A stretch of 64,000 bases of DNA from Latrodectus hesperus (lineage: Eukaryota; Arthropoda; Arachnida; Araneae; Theridiidae). The position numbers and the translations under genes are program-made. A model generated the notes under the pieces. It searched no databases, was not told where the DNA came from, and saw only the letters and a list, made by a program, of their open reading frames with translations. This document shows, in pieces, positions 11,999-26,533 of this stretch (the first letter of the stretch is position 1; each line of letters begins with the position of its first letter). Location of the stretch: assembly GCA_037975125.1 (NCBI GenBank), contig CM075856.1, positions 124,001 to 188,000 of the forward strand, given 5' to 3'.

Positions 11999-14900
11999 GT
12001 ATGATATATATTAATTTAATTTTACCATCTATAGGAATATTAAATTATTTACTCAATTGCATAAATTAAATAAATATTTTATACTTGTCATTCACATAAT
12101 ATTTTAATATATATGTCTAGATGTTAAATTAGCTTAATATGTTGTGTATGTATTTAATTTCACTAATAAATGTTTTGATATTAATTTGACGATACCTGTT
12201 GTTTCAGTTTTATATGTTATAATTTTTGCTGTGAATTTCATAATAATACTTTTAAAAATAACTTTTTGCAATTGAGTAATTGAGCATTAATGGAATTGTT
12301 TCTATTTTTAATTCTTTAAACTATAAATCCTGGTCTATTAACGTTCGTCTGCAAAAAATGACCATTGAACGACAAACAAACCAAACCTATTTTTAATTCA
12401 CTAGTCCTTTAAAATAGTTTTTCACTATCTTCATATGTAAAAGATAAAAAACTCATAATAGATTAATTGTTCAATGTCTACTATGTGAATAAATAATAAT
12501 GACAAAAATTGTGCTACTGAGAAAATATTGTTTTTAAAAGATAATAAAAAGCTTTATTGTGTTCTTATACTTATGGTTACCGATTTTAATTATTATAAAG
12601 TTAAATATTATGTGAAAGTTATTAAGTTTTTTTATTAAGTTAAAGTTTTATTTATTATTAAGTTAAAGTTAGTGAAACAAAATCTAAAATTTGTAATATT
12701 TTTTTATTTTAAAGTGTGTTTTCGAGACATTAATTTTTTTACTAATTTAATGAAAATCACTTTTGTTTGCCTTACAAATAAAAATCAATTTATATTACTG
12801 ATATTGATCATTATTGAAAATATATTCTTGGTGATTATGCAGCATTATTTAATGTTTGGAATTAAGCTTTTTTATTATCAAGTATGTTCATAAAGAAAAA
12901 CCATGTTAAAGATTAATTAAAATAAATGGTTGTATTTTTAGAAAGAATTCTAAGTCAGTCGAAACTTTTTATTTTGTATATTTATTAAAACTGCTGGATT
13001 CATTTTTGCTTACTGAAAAGTCATTGGTCAAAAAAATTCTTTAGTTGTAATGTTTTGTTTCAATTAAAATAATATGCCATAAAATCATTAAAGATGATTT
13101 GAATATTATATTATTATGCCTCATTGTTAAACACACAAGTGTATGAAAATTATAATTACTTTAAATGTGTTGAAGATGAGCAAAATATAAGATTGCCCTT
13201 CGATTTCAGAGTTTGGAAAAAATTGTCCATTAGTAAAAATTGATAGAAAAATAATAACTCTAGAATTGATACATATATAGGTTAAATAACAAAAACTGTA
13301 GATTAATTTTAATCAAAAATGTAAGTTGATGTTCGATTTATGTCTCTTATTTTAATAAAACAGAAGAAAGTTTTGAAAAATCTGCTGACTATTGTGAAAT
13401 GAAGCTAATATTTCTTAAAGTGTATCATTCAGGAAAAAATATGGGATGTGACCATGTGATTTAAAATCAAAAATTAAAGTGCATAATGGAAATAGAAAGC
13501 TGAAGATATGTTTGAGGTTATTATGGAAAGATCTTCTAAAGCAAATATTGGCTAAACAATGGTTGTAGGGACAGTTATGAATCACTTTGAAAAGGATTCT
13601 TTTCTTAAAGGAGAAAGGTGAAAAAATCAATAAAAATAGATATCAAAATAAATTGAAAAGTATTGTTAATTAAAATTTTAGCATTTATTCATGGGGAATT
13701 TTTTTAAAATAAATTTGTTAGTATTTGTACTTGGCAGTACTGTTTTAATTCTGGGAACAAGGTGAGGTAAATAAAGAACTGACTTCAGGCAAAGTTATCT
13801 AATTAGCTCTCATATGCAATAAAATGACCGTTGTGTGAGGAACAAATCAAATTAAATCTTTTACTTGTTTATGTTATTGCCATACTATTTAGTCGCATTG
13901 TAATGTAGGCTTGATTTGAAAGCTCTTTGGGTATTGAATAAAATTTTATCTTTATTTCGAGCAATGTTCAGATATATTTTTCCTAAATTTGCTCAAAAGA
14001 CATGAAAAAGTTTGGGAAAAATATATACAATTTAATAGTTATTTTAAAGTAGTTAACTTATTCAAAGAATAATATTTTCTCATTAATAAAAATTAATTAC
14101 TTTATAGACATATTGTACATTAATTTTAGAATGAGCTTGTCTTTTCTTTTGATAAAAATATGATCAATATTAAATAAGATTCCTTGTATGTGCTGCCCTG
14201 TAATTTCATTAATTTAATTTGAAAATTCTATTTATTTGCAAAGAAGATCTTCATATGAATATTAATTATTCACAACCTGCAATTTGTAGAGTAATTTGAA
14301 ATTAATTTTTAGGTATTTCAATTTTTCACTGTCCTGAAAGAAGCTATCCAAGAATCATCATTGGGAATTCGAGCCAAAGAAGATAATTTATTTGATGCAG
14401 TTCAATGTAAACAGTGTCAACAGTATGAAGTTCTTTATGTTGGTAAAGTTAAAGTAAGTTATACCTTAATAGTTTTCTAAGTTTAGTTTATATTGATGAA
14501 TTTTATTAAAATTTTTTGTAAAGGTGTGACTCTATGATTTAAAAATGGAAAAGTTAAATTTGTGAAAAGTGGTCATTTAATATTCAATTTTATGATTTTA
14601 TAAATTGATGATTAAATTTGCTTCACATATTTTGATGAAGCATATTTTTTAATTGTTAATATCTTAAAAGATAGTGATGTATTGTTATTAGAGGTGTAAT
14701 AAATATTTTGTTTAAGTTTCTAGTGTAATAAATATTTATAAATATATATTCCACTTAACCATTTCATTGAAAAGCTCCAGAAAACTCTTCGAAGAAAATG
14801 TACAATTTTATGTTTAATATCTTTTCATGCAAATATAAATTTGAGATAGTTAATTTTAAAATCATTTCTTACATATTTAATAACTTTTTTATATTGAGCT

Positions 14901-17900
14901 TATTTTAGTTTATAAATTATATAATGTCATTATGATATTATATTTTTCCCAAAAACATTTGGTTTCATTAGTTGAAATCTTTAATTTTTTGGACTTATAT
15001 TTTTATTAAAAAAATAGTAATACACATAAATTTATCCTGCTAAATTTATTGATTTAAGTAAATATATAGAAAATCAATTAAAAAAATATGGAATTAAAGA
15101 TTTGCTTAGTGACAAAATGATTTTGTTTTTTAAAGTTTTTATTTTGTTCATTTATTTGCTGTGATTATTCTTATCACATTTTTATTTGTTCAATCAAGTC
15201 TATTTAGTATTTCTTTATGTTTATGATGAAAACTTTTTTAAGTGATTAAAAATTATAATAAGTAAGTTTCTCAGTATTTTCTGAATTTTCTCATAAATAT
15301 TTCCATTATTTGTTTACCCATTTCCTGGCTAGCATCTATACAATCATTTTCTTTGTAATCCTCTATAGTGACAGCTAATGGATATATCATCTAAGCTGTA
15401 TCGGCTGCTGCAGAATACAATTTTACACCAAGAAATTGATATAGTGCAACTATATCAGGATGAAATACTAAATCCTGATGCCGCAGAATACTACCAGGAT
15501 TTTGTGAGATCAGATTATATTTGTAGAAGTGTAAATCAATGTTGTATCCCAACAAAATCTCTGTCCTAACTTTGATGCTTTAATCTCAGAAGGTATGATA
15601 TATGGTGTATTCTGGGATGGATTACATATATCTTATGTCCTGTAGACTCTTATGGATTTATCATCAATTTTAAAGATAAATCTCTACTCATTCTTTTGAA
15701 ATTTACTGATTCAGTTCATTGACATGATGATGAGTACTTTAATAGTGCATCTTTTGAAGAGAAAAAAAAAACACAAATCTACTTGAACATTATACATTAC
15801 AGTCTTCTATGTGTGTTAGTGACAACTGATCTGTTATCAAGGCTTAATATACCTGTAGAAATTTTATGTATTTTTGGCATTTTTTATATCTGCTAACCTG
15901 TAACAGCAAAATGTTGATCTTCAATGGAAATTATAATACTCCTAAAATCAGACACATGTTATTAAAACATCTTTGGTTATTTTAGAATTGTTTTCATAAT
16001 TTTAAGAAGATCAGACTAATGAGTGCATAAAAACCAAATGTGATTTGTAATTTGTCCTGCTTCTACACCTTCTAAACCACTTTTTAAAAACAGCTTCTGA
16101 AAACCATATAAATATCTGCCTTAAAAACAAATCATGCAAAAATTCTTTTAATGCTCTTTTAAACGCCCTTTTTTGTGCTCTTACTACTCTTGTAACTTGG
16201 CATTATTGTAGCGTGTTATGCAACTATTTTGCATATTTCTTGACGAGAAAGCATCATTCATTGTTATTCAGTATTTTTGCGTACGTCTTTCCGCTTTGGC
16301 AACTAATTGCAACTTCTCCAATTCAAAAAAAAAAAAAAAAAGACTTATGAAAATTAATAATTTCCTCTGTGTGCTTAACCAGTGAGAGTAAATGTATAGA
16401 AGTAAATAGTTGTTGTTTTTTATTTCTGTATTAATTTAGATTAAGAACAATTTTATAACTTTATGCAGGTTTCACAGAAAAGGGGTCCACAACGATTTGT
16501 CGATGAAGCAACAGAAAAGCTTTTAGCTGAAAGAGATAGTCCAGTCTCTGAAAGAAGTACAGTACTGAAGCAAATAAATTCTCAACTTTCTCAAGAAAAA
16601 CTTTCTAGGTTAAATAAAGATATTCCTGATTGGTCTTTTGATGTGGTATCTACTGTTCCACATCCATTAGAAGATAACAAGGTTAATACCTATTTTTTGT
16701 GAAATTAATATAAAGAATAAATAATATATTTATAAATATATTTTTACATACACAGTTTCAAACATACATAAAAAACAATTTTATTGTTTATATGAATACT
16801 TTTTATGAACTATTTATATGAAATTTATTTAGGCATAAAACAAATATAAACAATGATTTTCATTACTGAAAGAATTATTACTTTACTTTTGTAGGTATAT
16901 AATAAAAATATTTAAATTGCATTATATAAATTACTAGATTTTATCAGATGTTTTTCTGTCAGTTAATATATATAACACTTCTTAAGTACATTTCTGAATA
17001 GTTATTTCATTTAGGAGTTCTGAAAACATTTCAATAGCTTGCTCTGCTAGAAAATTTGTTTAAGTGTTTTATTTTTTATATGTATGAAACATAATTATAA
17101 ATTAATGATTTTACTAAAATAATATTTATAAATTAATATATATTGTAATGAAACTTATTTATTTAAAATGTGGACAATTAGCTGTGATCTTTTATTGTGG
17201 GGCACTTACTGAGTGAGCCATTGTAACCTTGAAAGTGAGTGGGTCCTCATAATTCAGAAACAGGTAATGGGAAAAAAAAAAAACTCTAGAGTTATCACTT
17301 CACTTTAAGGTTATTTTGACCAAGATTTATTTTACATGCCCTAGGTGCCTGCAGTGAACATGGCTGATCTTCAGCTGGGTCAGCATAAAAATGACTACTT
17401 TGCAATTATGAGAATACAATGTGGCCATTGCTACCATTTTCTTGAAATTTTATTATCATTAATTTTAAAAAGTGTGTAATATATAATGTTTTGCTTACAA
17501 TATTTGAATTAAAACTAAATGTTTTGTCATTTGTAACCATCAAACTTATTTGTGTATTTTTGTGATTATGATTTCTAATGAACAATTTTAATTATTTTAA
17601 TTCAAGTAAACTAAATTTGGGATGCAAATCGTATGGCTAGTGGTCTGATATATTAACTTTAATTTCTAAGACCCATATTTTTCATATTAATCTTATCATT
17701 TTCCTAAAAATTTTACTCCTTTATTGATTTTCAGTGACTTTCTTCCTAGGCAGTTCAAAGTGTATGAGTAGAAACAAAATAATATTTCTTAAGTTTCTTT
17801 TAAATTTTTAATTTAATTTTAATATATAGATTGATATTTGAACAACCATTTAAAAATTTGATGTCTGGATATTTTCCTAAATATGTTACAAAATATTTTC

Positions 17901-20900
17901 ATTTTATGAAGGAAAAAAATACAGCAAAATTTATAGAATAAAAAGAGTTATTTAAATCTTATGAGAGATAGGCCTGAACATTTAAGAAAATGACAATTCT
18001 TAAATTTTTATATTGAGTAACAAACTGCTAAACTAAACAATGTGTTATTTTTAAAAAAATGTGTGAGGAAAATCTTTTGAACTTTTATGTGTAATTGTAA
18101 ATAAATTTTATTTTTTACATTCATGACTTCATAAAGATTAAATTAAAAGTGTGAAACAACTTTTGTAATTTAAAAGTGTGAAACAATTTTTGCAATTTAA
18201 AAGTATGAAATAACTTTTGTATTTTTATTGCTCAGTATTACAGTCTGTTTAACAATTAATTCACTTGTTTCTCAAAGCTTAATACTTTGCATTTAATTTT
18301 AGGATCACCATGAAAGTAGTGATACTCAAAAGTCTGGGAATCGTCACCGTATTCTTAGTGAAACTAACCAACCTGCTTCTTCTCTTGCTCCTCCTTCATC
18401 TGCATCTTTAATTACACACTCTCAAAGTTTAGATACTTCTAGGCGTGATGCTTTAGTTCAAGACATTCAGACACTTGCTTTTACAGCAGAGCAGTTTTCT
18501 TCTGTAATTGAAGATGGAAGCTTGCATAGGCAATCTTCCTTGCCACCAATGAATGCAAAAACTTTTTTGGAGTGCTCTCTAGGATTTCCTTTCGCCCAGG
18601 AAGATTCTTCTCATTCTTTATCTGATGAACAACATTCATCTAATAGAACTATGCTATTTTTAATTAGTCCTTCTGATGTTCGCCTGATAAGCACAGATAA
18701 AAAAGAATTATTGTTTCAAAAAGAATTTTCTAGCATATCTCATTGTTCTCAGGTATATTAAATTTTAATTAAATAAGTCATAAATATAAAGCTTGTAATT
18801 TTAATACTGAAAGATTGACATATGTTATATAAAATAATTTTTTGACTATACCATCCAAATCATTAATACTTTGAAAACAGCAATCTTTTTATAAAAATGA
18901 TATAAGTTAATGTAGTCATTTAATAAAAAAAAAAACACCATTTTAGATAGGAAAATTTTCAGTTCTCATAGAGGCACCAATAGTTTTGTAATCTTTATTG
19001 TACATTTTCCCCTTTATCACACTCTCTCAAAAATTATGTAAACATTATTCTACCTTTTTCTTATTTCCTTTTAAACCATTTTCAATAGCAGTTAGAGAAT
19101 TAATGGTTCTTTCATTAAGTTCGTTTTAATACTTTTTATATTATGAAGAATTATTCCTCCTATTATCTGAAGAATTGAAGGTATAATATTATCCTTACTT
19201 AGTATGTGCTAAATACATTATGTTTATAAAACTCAATATAATAAATATTTTTGTGGAGATGTATATAAAGGATGTGAGTGTCCAGAGAAGTGAAAATTAA
19301 AAAGATAAAGTATCATATTGGCAAAAATAAGCAGATTTAGGCTAGGTGGAAGATTGAGTCACAGAAAAATTAATTTTAAGGGTTATAAACACAATATAAT
19401 AGATGCTCATTTTTACAAACCTCTAATTTACCTACATTCATGGTTTTACCAACTAATGTCTAGTACTGCATGCAGCCTGCAGATGCAGTCGAAATTTTAA
19501 TTTTCATTTAGGAATGAAAATTTTAAATTATATTTTGTGAACTTATTTTTGTTCTTGTTTTGTTTCCATTTACTTTTTTCAATCTTATTAGATATTGTGG
19601 TTGAGAAACTTAAATCAACATTTTTATTGGAGTATTGTAAATCTTTGAAATTGTTGATAACTAACTGCATTGCTGATGTCGAAATATCAGAGTTTTTGAA
19701 AGAGCTCCTGGGTTTTCTCCATCTTATCAAACTTCCTTCTTACTGCTCTTACATCAGAGTATAATCAATTGCAAATATCAAGGTACTTTTGTAGTCATCA
19801 TGGTATTGAATTATTGAGCTGACAACCAAATGGTTAGAGCTCTTTTTAGTACAACAATTTGTTGGTTGGATTCTCACTTCAGGCTTGAATGTTTATATTG
19901 GTTTCAAATCTATTTTAGATCATGTATCTCAGTCTAGCATGCCTGTACAAAAATGAATGTTAAAGCAATAAACAAACTAAATGTAGCTTGGTATTGTGAA
20001 ATTGACTTTCTAAGTACTATGTATGCTTAAAATGGTGTTGAAAAGGGGGAATTATATATAGATTATTTTGATTTGCAGGTTATGTGGAAGAAGTCGCTGT
20101 AACTATAGAAAGTCAAGAACATTTATATGTTGACTTGAGTAAAGATGAATTATTTATCTATGAATTTAGATAGAAAGACCCACTGTTGCTTAAAATTTCA
20201 TTTCAGGATTTTTTAGCATAGATTCAGATGTAATTTGGATGTAAGAAGTATTGGATGATTAAATGACTGAGAATATAATAAATGAGGATTTTGATACTTT
20301 GAGTAATCTGATTTTTTATCAGTAAAATGAAAGTAAAAATTGTTTTTAAGTTGAAATTTCATTTTGCATGCATTTATTTAATGCATACTAAAATGTTTTA
20401 TCTAATAATACATTATTTAAAAAGATATAGCAGTTTGATGAAAAAATAATAACTTTAAGGACTATTTTTACTGTTTCATACACATTCATAAAAATGAGCA
20501 TCTGCTGTGCTTTAAAATGGTGTAATCATGCTAGAAAATATAATTTAGTAATAGAGTCTGTAAATGGGTCATATATTTTACTGGTAGAACAATTCAGTTT
20601 TATTCTATCTTGTAATGCTGTTTCCTTGGAAATGTAAATTTTTCTGTCAAAAGCATAAAGAAATGTTTTAAATCTTTTTTCAGATAAAAATTTATACTTT
20701 AGGCATTAGTAATATTCAATCAAAAATTTTAACATTTTAGTTTAAAAGCAATTTTATCAAATTTAATTTAAAAAAGAAAGAAAAAAATATATACTACACT
20801 AGTTGAAATTTGGTCATTTCATAATTTTTATTCTAATCAATTTAAAATGAATTTACATTAAAATTAATTGCATTTTAAATTAGGGTTTAAATTAAATAAA

Positions 20901-23900
20901 TAAGTTTTAAACTCAAGAATATTTACTTATTCATTTTTTATTTATATCTTGAATTTAAAAATAAAATGACATTATTTTATAGAACATACATATTTACAAA
21001 AATATGTGTATTAAAAAATTATCTTTCATACTACAGTTGTTATGCTACTATTTATGAAGTTTTTGCACATAAAAGTCATATGAATGTAAAATATGAATCT
21101 GTTGTCTAAGTCCTTCAATATTTTTTCACCTCATTAATTGACAAGTACCAATTATAAATACTTCACAATCTATGCAAATTTTATATGCCAGTCATTTGCT
21201 TTATAGCTATGGTTTAAATATGGTTCTCTCAATTTTAAATCCCACATTTCTAATTGAATTTGTGCTATTTAATTATTTAAATTATTATCAGCATTTTTGA
21301 AAAATTTCCTTGTATATTAAATTTTTATTTAATATACAAGGAGAAAATTTTCAATATTGTAAAGATATTATAAGATGGAGATTATATAAATTATTCGTGA
21401 AAAGTATTAAGATTAATACCTTTCTCCAATAATTTATATAATCTCTAAAGACTGGTAATACACATTTAATTTTGATAATTTTCATGTTTTTTTTATATAT
21501 ATATATATATAATTTTAGGGAGAAGATAAACCTGATTACTTTGGACTTATCTGTAGAGAAACAACAATAACAGGCATGGATATGTATGTTGGATACATTT
21601 TCCAATGTCAATCGGCAAAAATTGTAAGTATTTGTATTCATATATTAAGAATAACATTAATCACTGCTGTAATAGTCTGTGCTAAATAGAATAAAAGTTG
21701 TAACTATAATTTTATAGTTAGTTTTTTTATCAGTAAACTATAGTGCTACTCTTTATTTAAAGCTCTTATTAGTAATTAAATTAATGAACATATTGAATGA
21801 AACTAACTATCACTCATATGCAAAACGTTACTTAAACATAGATTTACCTTTTAAATCCAGTTATTATTTTTGCACTTTTGCTGTTCATTCATAATTAAAT
21901 GGGCAATCTTCAGAAACTCATTGTATGATGTTAATAATATCCCTTTCTCACAAGGAAATGTATGAATTTGTTATTTTTGTAACCATTTAAGTTTACAAAA
22001 GTTTCAGGACTAGATTCAATATATTATCAGATTTTAAAGAATGTACAATTCATACAACATTTGAAAAACTAGTATGAAGAAAAAAGTACTATAAATTATA
22101 TTTATTTACTATTTTATTTTTAGTTTATCTTTTAGCTACCTTTATCATATTTGCACTTTATGATTAAATTCAATCTAGCTTTATGATTTATTATTGCAAT
22201 CATTGCTAGATGTAATTTACATACATAAAAATATTGCTGTAGGGATCTTAAAATGTTTATTCTTCTAATATATTTATTACATACTTTTTGACAATATTTT
22301 GTCTTGTCTAAAATATAGCAATGAAAATGTAAATACTTTAAATTATATAAAATTTGATCAAATTGATTTTTTGGAACATTTTATTTGAATTAATCTTATA
22401 ATACTGTTTCTAAAATCTTTAAATTTATTTCATTATGTGTTTTAATTTTTTATGTTTGTAGGTTAGTGAAATTATGAAAACCTTGAAACAGTCTTTTGAA
22501 TGTGCTCTAATGACATCACAAGAAAAACGAGCTTCATCGAAAATTTTCAATTTCTGTGAAACCTGTCCGATGTATTGGTTTCACAAATTATGCTCTGATA
22601 CTGAAGGTTTTTTTCTTTAATTGGTTAAATTTTATTTGTATATTTATTTAATCTTCCTTAATTATTAAATTTATATACTGATAATTTAGGCCAAAGTCCC
22701 GAACAAGTGCAGTCAATAATTATGATGCATATTGCTGCATTAGCTGACAAAGAACAGAAAGAAGTCATGTCTAAATATCAGGTAAGCTGTTGTTATGTAT
22801 TGTTAAAAGATTAAATCATATTTAAATACTATAAAATTTCAACTTTGCTATATTTTCCTGATATTTCGCTAATCATTTTACTTTTAAATATTCATGGAAG
22901 TTTAAATAACTACCATAAAATTTATACTGCTCTTATATAAAGTTAAGATATCCTGTGAAATATAGCATATTTTAAAATCTCATTAATATTATCATAGTGT
23001 CAAACTATTATCTGTTACATATTTAATCTAGCTTAGTAGGTGAATGACTAAAGCTCTGAGCTTCAACTCAGCAGCATTTTGGTAGGAATTTCACCTTAAG
23101 TTTTGGTAAAATTCAAACCCAAATTCTGCTGGATTGAAAATCATCGCGTGTTTGTAGTGACTCAGATTCCACTTTAAATTGTAGGTTTCTATCTAATTAG
23201 CTTTGGCTTGCAAAAAAATAAATAAAAATGTTGAGCAATAAGCAAATCAAACTAATCACAAATTTTTGCGATTATTCATTTTGAATATTGGTAGAGTTAT
23301 ATTTAATCATGTAAAATTTGTGAATTCCAAACAATGAAAGTCCTCTGATTTTTATCAAAAAGATTTTTATTTTTGTGCTAACCTCTGTTGGCATCGTTAT
23401 CTGATATTGTAATTAAATATAAAAGATAATCAAAGTAATATATGTACATTTCCCTTTTTACTATATTTTTTGTATCTGTGAAAAAATCTGCAATCAATGT
23501 AATATATTTTTATGACGTTTGAAACAAATATTCTTAAACAAAACTAAAAAGAATGTGTTTGAGGAAGGAGTACTCTCTTTTATGGTAGTATTAAAATCTA
23601 CTCATTTTAGTTATAATGTATGGAGTACTACTAAAGTATGTGGTAGGGGAAATAAATTATTATTACAATTTTTTCAATACACTATTATATTTTTTTCTAA
23701 TTTTTTTATTAAATTTATTTTTGAAAGAATTTTTAAAAATAAATTTCAGATTAAAGTTGGACATTTTTTTTAAAAGAAAAATTATAAATAAATCAGAATT
23801 TTGTCTTCTAATATCTTTAAAACATCAAAAAATATATAAAAACCATTTTTTTTACAAATTTTTTAAAATTATAAATTATTTTTATTAAAATTATTTCAAT

Positions 23901-26458
23901 TAACAAATGACTTTAAAATTATATCTGGCCTTTATTGATTATTTTTAGAATTTAAATAATACTTTTCTAAGATGCTCTAGGCAGAAGATATGTTTAATCG
24001 TACGCTTCATAACTGGCACTACTATTTCAGAAAACACCTCCATAAAATGGGACTGTTTCAGAAAAACCCTATCTGCAGGAAATGTCATATGCAAGAGGAA
24101 AAGATCAAGCATATCATTTACGAATGCAAGGCTCTTGCTCTCCCTTGATTAACTTCTTTAGGCATCATCCGTACTAGAGAGTTGCACCTAGACTCCATTA
24201 AAGGGTTATCGGACTTTATTAATAAAGTGGGTGACCCAAGCAACTGGAACTAGGAAACATTGGGTTTGGAGTTAATAGTACAAAATGCTGACAAAAGCAG
24301 AGGTGCCCAGTGACACAAACCCAACTCTAAGGAGAAGAAGAAGAAGAAATAATACTTAATTTTAAATGTAAAACAATAGTTTTGATAAATATATGGTCAC
24401 TGAAATCCTAATATAAAATTCAAGTTTTGTAATATAATAAAATTTACTTTTTTAGTCATTATTAATTATAATTTTGGAAGAATTTCAATTACAGAAGACA
24501 TTGTATGTTTTGTGAATTAGTCTTCAGTAAACATTAAATACTACCAACTTCTCAGTTGTAAAAGAATAATTATAATCAAACACATTAAAATCACAAAATG
24601 AGAAGGCAGGAAAAAGATTATGTAACCAAATTTATAGTGAATGTCAAAATATTTATATTATTTTAAACTGTTAAGTTATAATTTATTAAACTTATATATA
24701 TATATATTTTTTATTTTTAATTTTTTAAAACATCCAAACACTTAACAGTGGTTTTATGAATTCAAAACCAAATATAAGCTGAGAAATGTCAACATAAAAT
24801 TGGTTATCAAAATAATAGCAATACCTTATATTTATAGAGAGTCATTTATTAGAATGATGTAAGACCATCTTTGGCATATTATACAGATTGGATTTGTATA
24901 AGAAATTATTCATGTTATTGCTGAATAGTCCTTAAAAGTATTGTTCTATTCTTCATGGAAGTGTTGGGTAAAATTTGGGAGATTACAAAGTAAGATATTG
25001 ATTCTGTATTGAACATTCTAAAGTAAACCATAATGGATCATTTATATTGAAGTAGGTGACTGTGTGGGCCAAAGTGGATGGTTAACTTCATTGAATCATC
25101 AAGTCATGATTTATAAGTTTTGCTTTGGCACTGAAGAATTCAAGTGATGATTGCACTTTACAGTCACTTTTGGCTAAGTTGTTCCCTTTTTAAACATTTC
25201 ATTCTACTTCTATACCCATCAATCTCTTTAACTGAGTTTCCATTCACTATTTTACTTAGCTTTGTCTTGCCACACTGTGTATGTTATCATGACTTTAGAC
25301 ACTTCCTCTAGGAACCCTTAAAAGTTAGGTGGTTCTAATTAGACAGACTCCTATAATTTGTTTTCTTAAAAAATTTTGAGAAGCCAACATTTTACATTTT
25401 TAAAAAAATTCAAGTTTATAGGACTTCAATATATTTATTACATACTACCACAATTTATACATTTCTATTATTAAAAAACTAGTAGCTATTAACATATTTT
25501 AATACTTACAAAGTGTATTCAAAAATACTATTCTCGGGTGTTTATATCACATCAATAAATTATATATACAGCTCTGCTAATATTTGAAAAATATTGATAC
25601 TTTTCTTTTGATTGGGTTATAAATTATGGGTGGATAATTAAATTTTTTCATTCAGTTTACCTAAAACTAGTAGTAAAATTTTGTAAAATAAAAAATTTAA
25701 TTTAACAAATAATAGCATTCATAATTAAATAAAATACCATTTCACCAAATACTGTTTGCATAAGTACTATTACTTGTTACATATGTCCATGTTATTATTA
25801 GAGGGATTTTAATTTTTAAAATTTTTTATACCATATTGCTTGCGCCTCTTTATAATATTTATTGTAATGTGCATATATATATAATATATTTATATTTTGA
25901 AATAAGAATGAAAACAATATCATTAATTAATATGTGTCATTTATTATGAACTTCATAAAAAGCTGTATGCTTTTTCTTCCATATTTACATTTTAAAATAT
26001 TTCTTTTGTTTTTTCAGGAAATAATTGTCAGAAGTTTAGCAGAGCAAAATATTGTGTTTATGACTTTGTTAAGAGCTTTATGTGAACAGAAACAGATGAA
26101 ACATACTCATACTTTGTCCAAAGACCGCAAAGAAGTATTATTTTAATTTATCATATCATTAGTAAATAACTTTGAAATATATCAAATTTAAAAATATATA
26201 GAGTAAAATGTAAGCATTTAGCATTGTTTGTATTTATAAAAATACGAAGAAATTAAAATAAAAACTTCTTAGTTTTTAATACACCTATCTATATTTCTAG
26301 TTATTATCAAGTATCTGCACAAACATAGTTATTTATATGCATAATGTACACAGTTTTATATACAATTTGAAAAGTAATTCTAAATTTGAATCCAATTTAT
26401 ACCCAAGTTAGGTTGAAACATAGAAAAGCTAAATTATTCAGGAAACAATTATGTTAGA

Positions 26459-26533
<75 letters not shown>

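Larger units (their letters stand above)
11999..14312 (+). other. Intron 1
   Basis: GT-AG intron, AT-rich. It holds two 3' remnants of the family A SINE (12320-12386 and 13797-13850) and nothing else recognised. Confidence 0.8.
18753..21518 (+). other. Intron 4
   Basis: GT-AG intron with a family A SINE (19806-19982) and two inverted repeats (21307-21342 and 21378-21445) before exon 5. A short TA tract lies just before the acceptor. Confidence 0.75.
22782..26017 (+). other. Intron 7
   Basis: GT-AG intron. It carries a family A SINE (23034-23255) and a 5'-truncated LINE tail (23965-24346). The rest is AT-rich with no gene seen. Confidence 0.75.

Noticed and set aside
15378..15569. An extra coding exon in intron 2
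   Set aside because: Exons 2 and 3 join in phase 0 to give the expected PTB1 sequence; inserting this stretch would break the domain and it lacks fitting splice sites.
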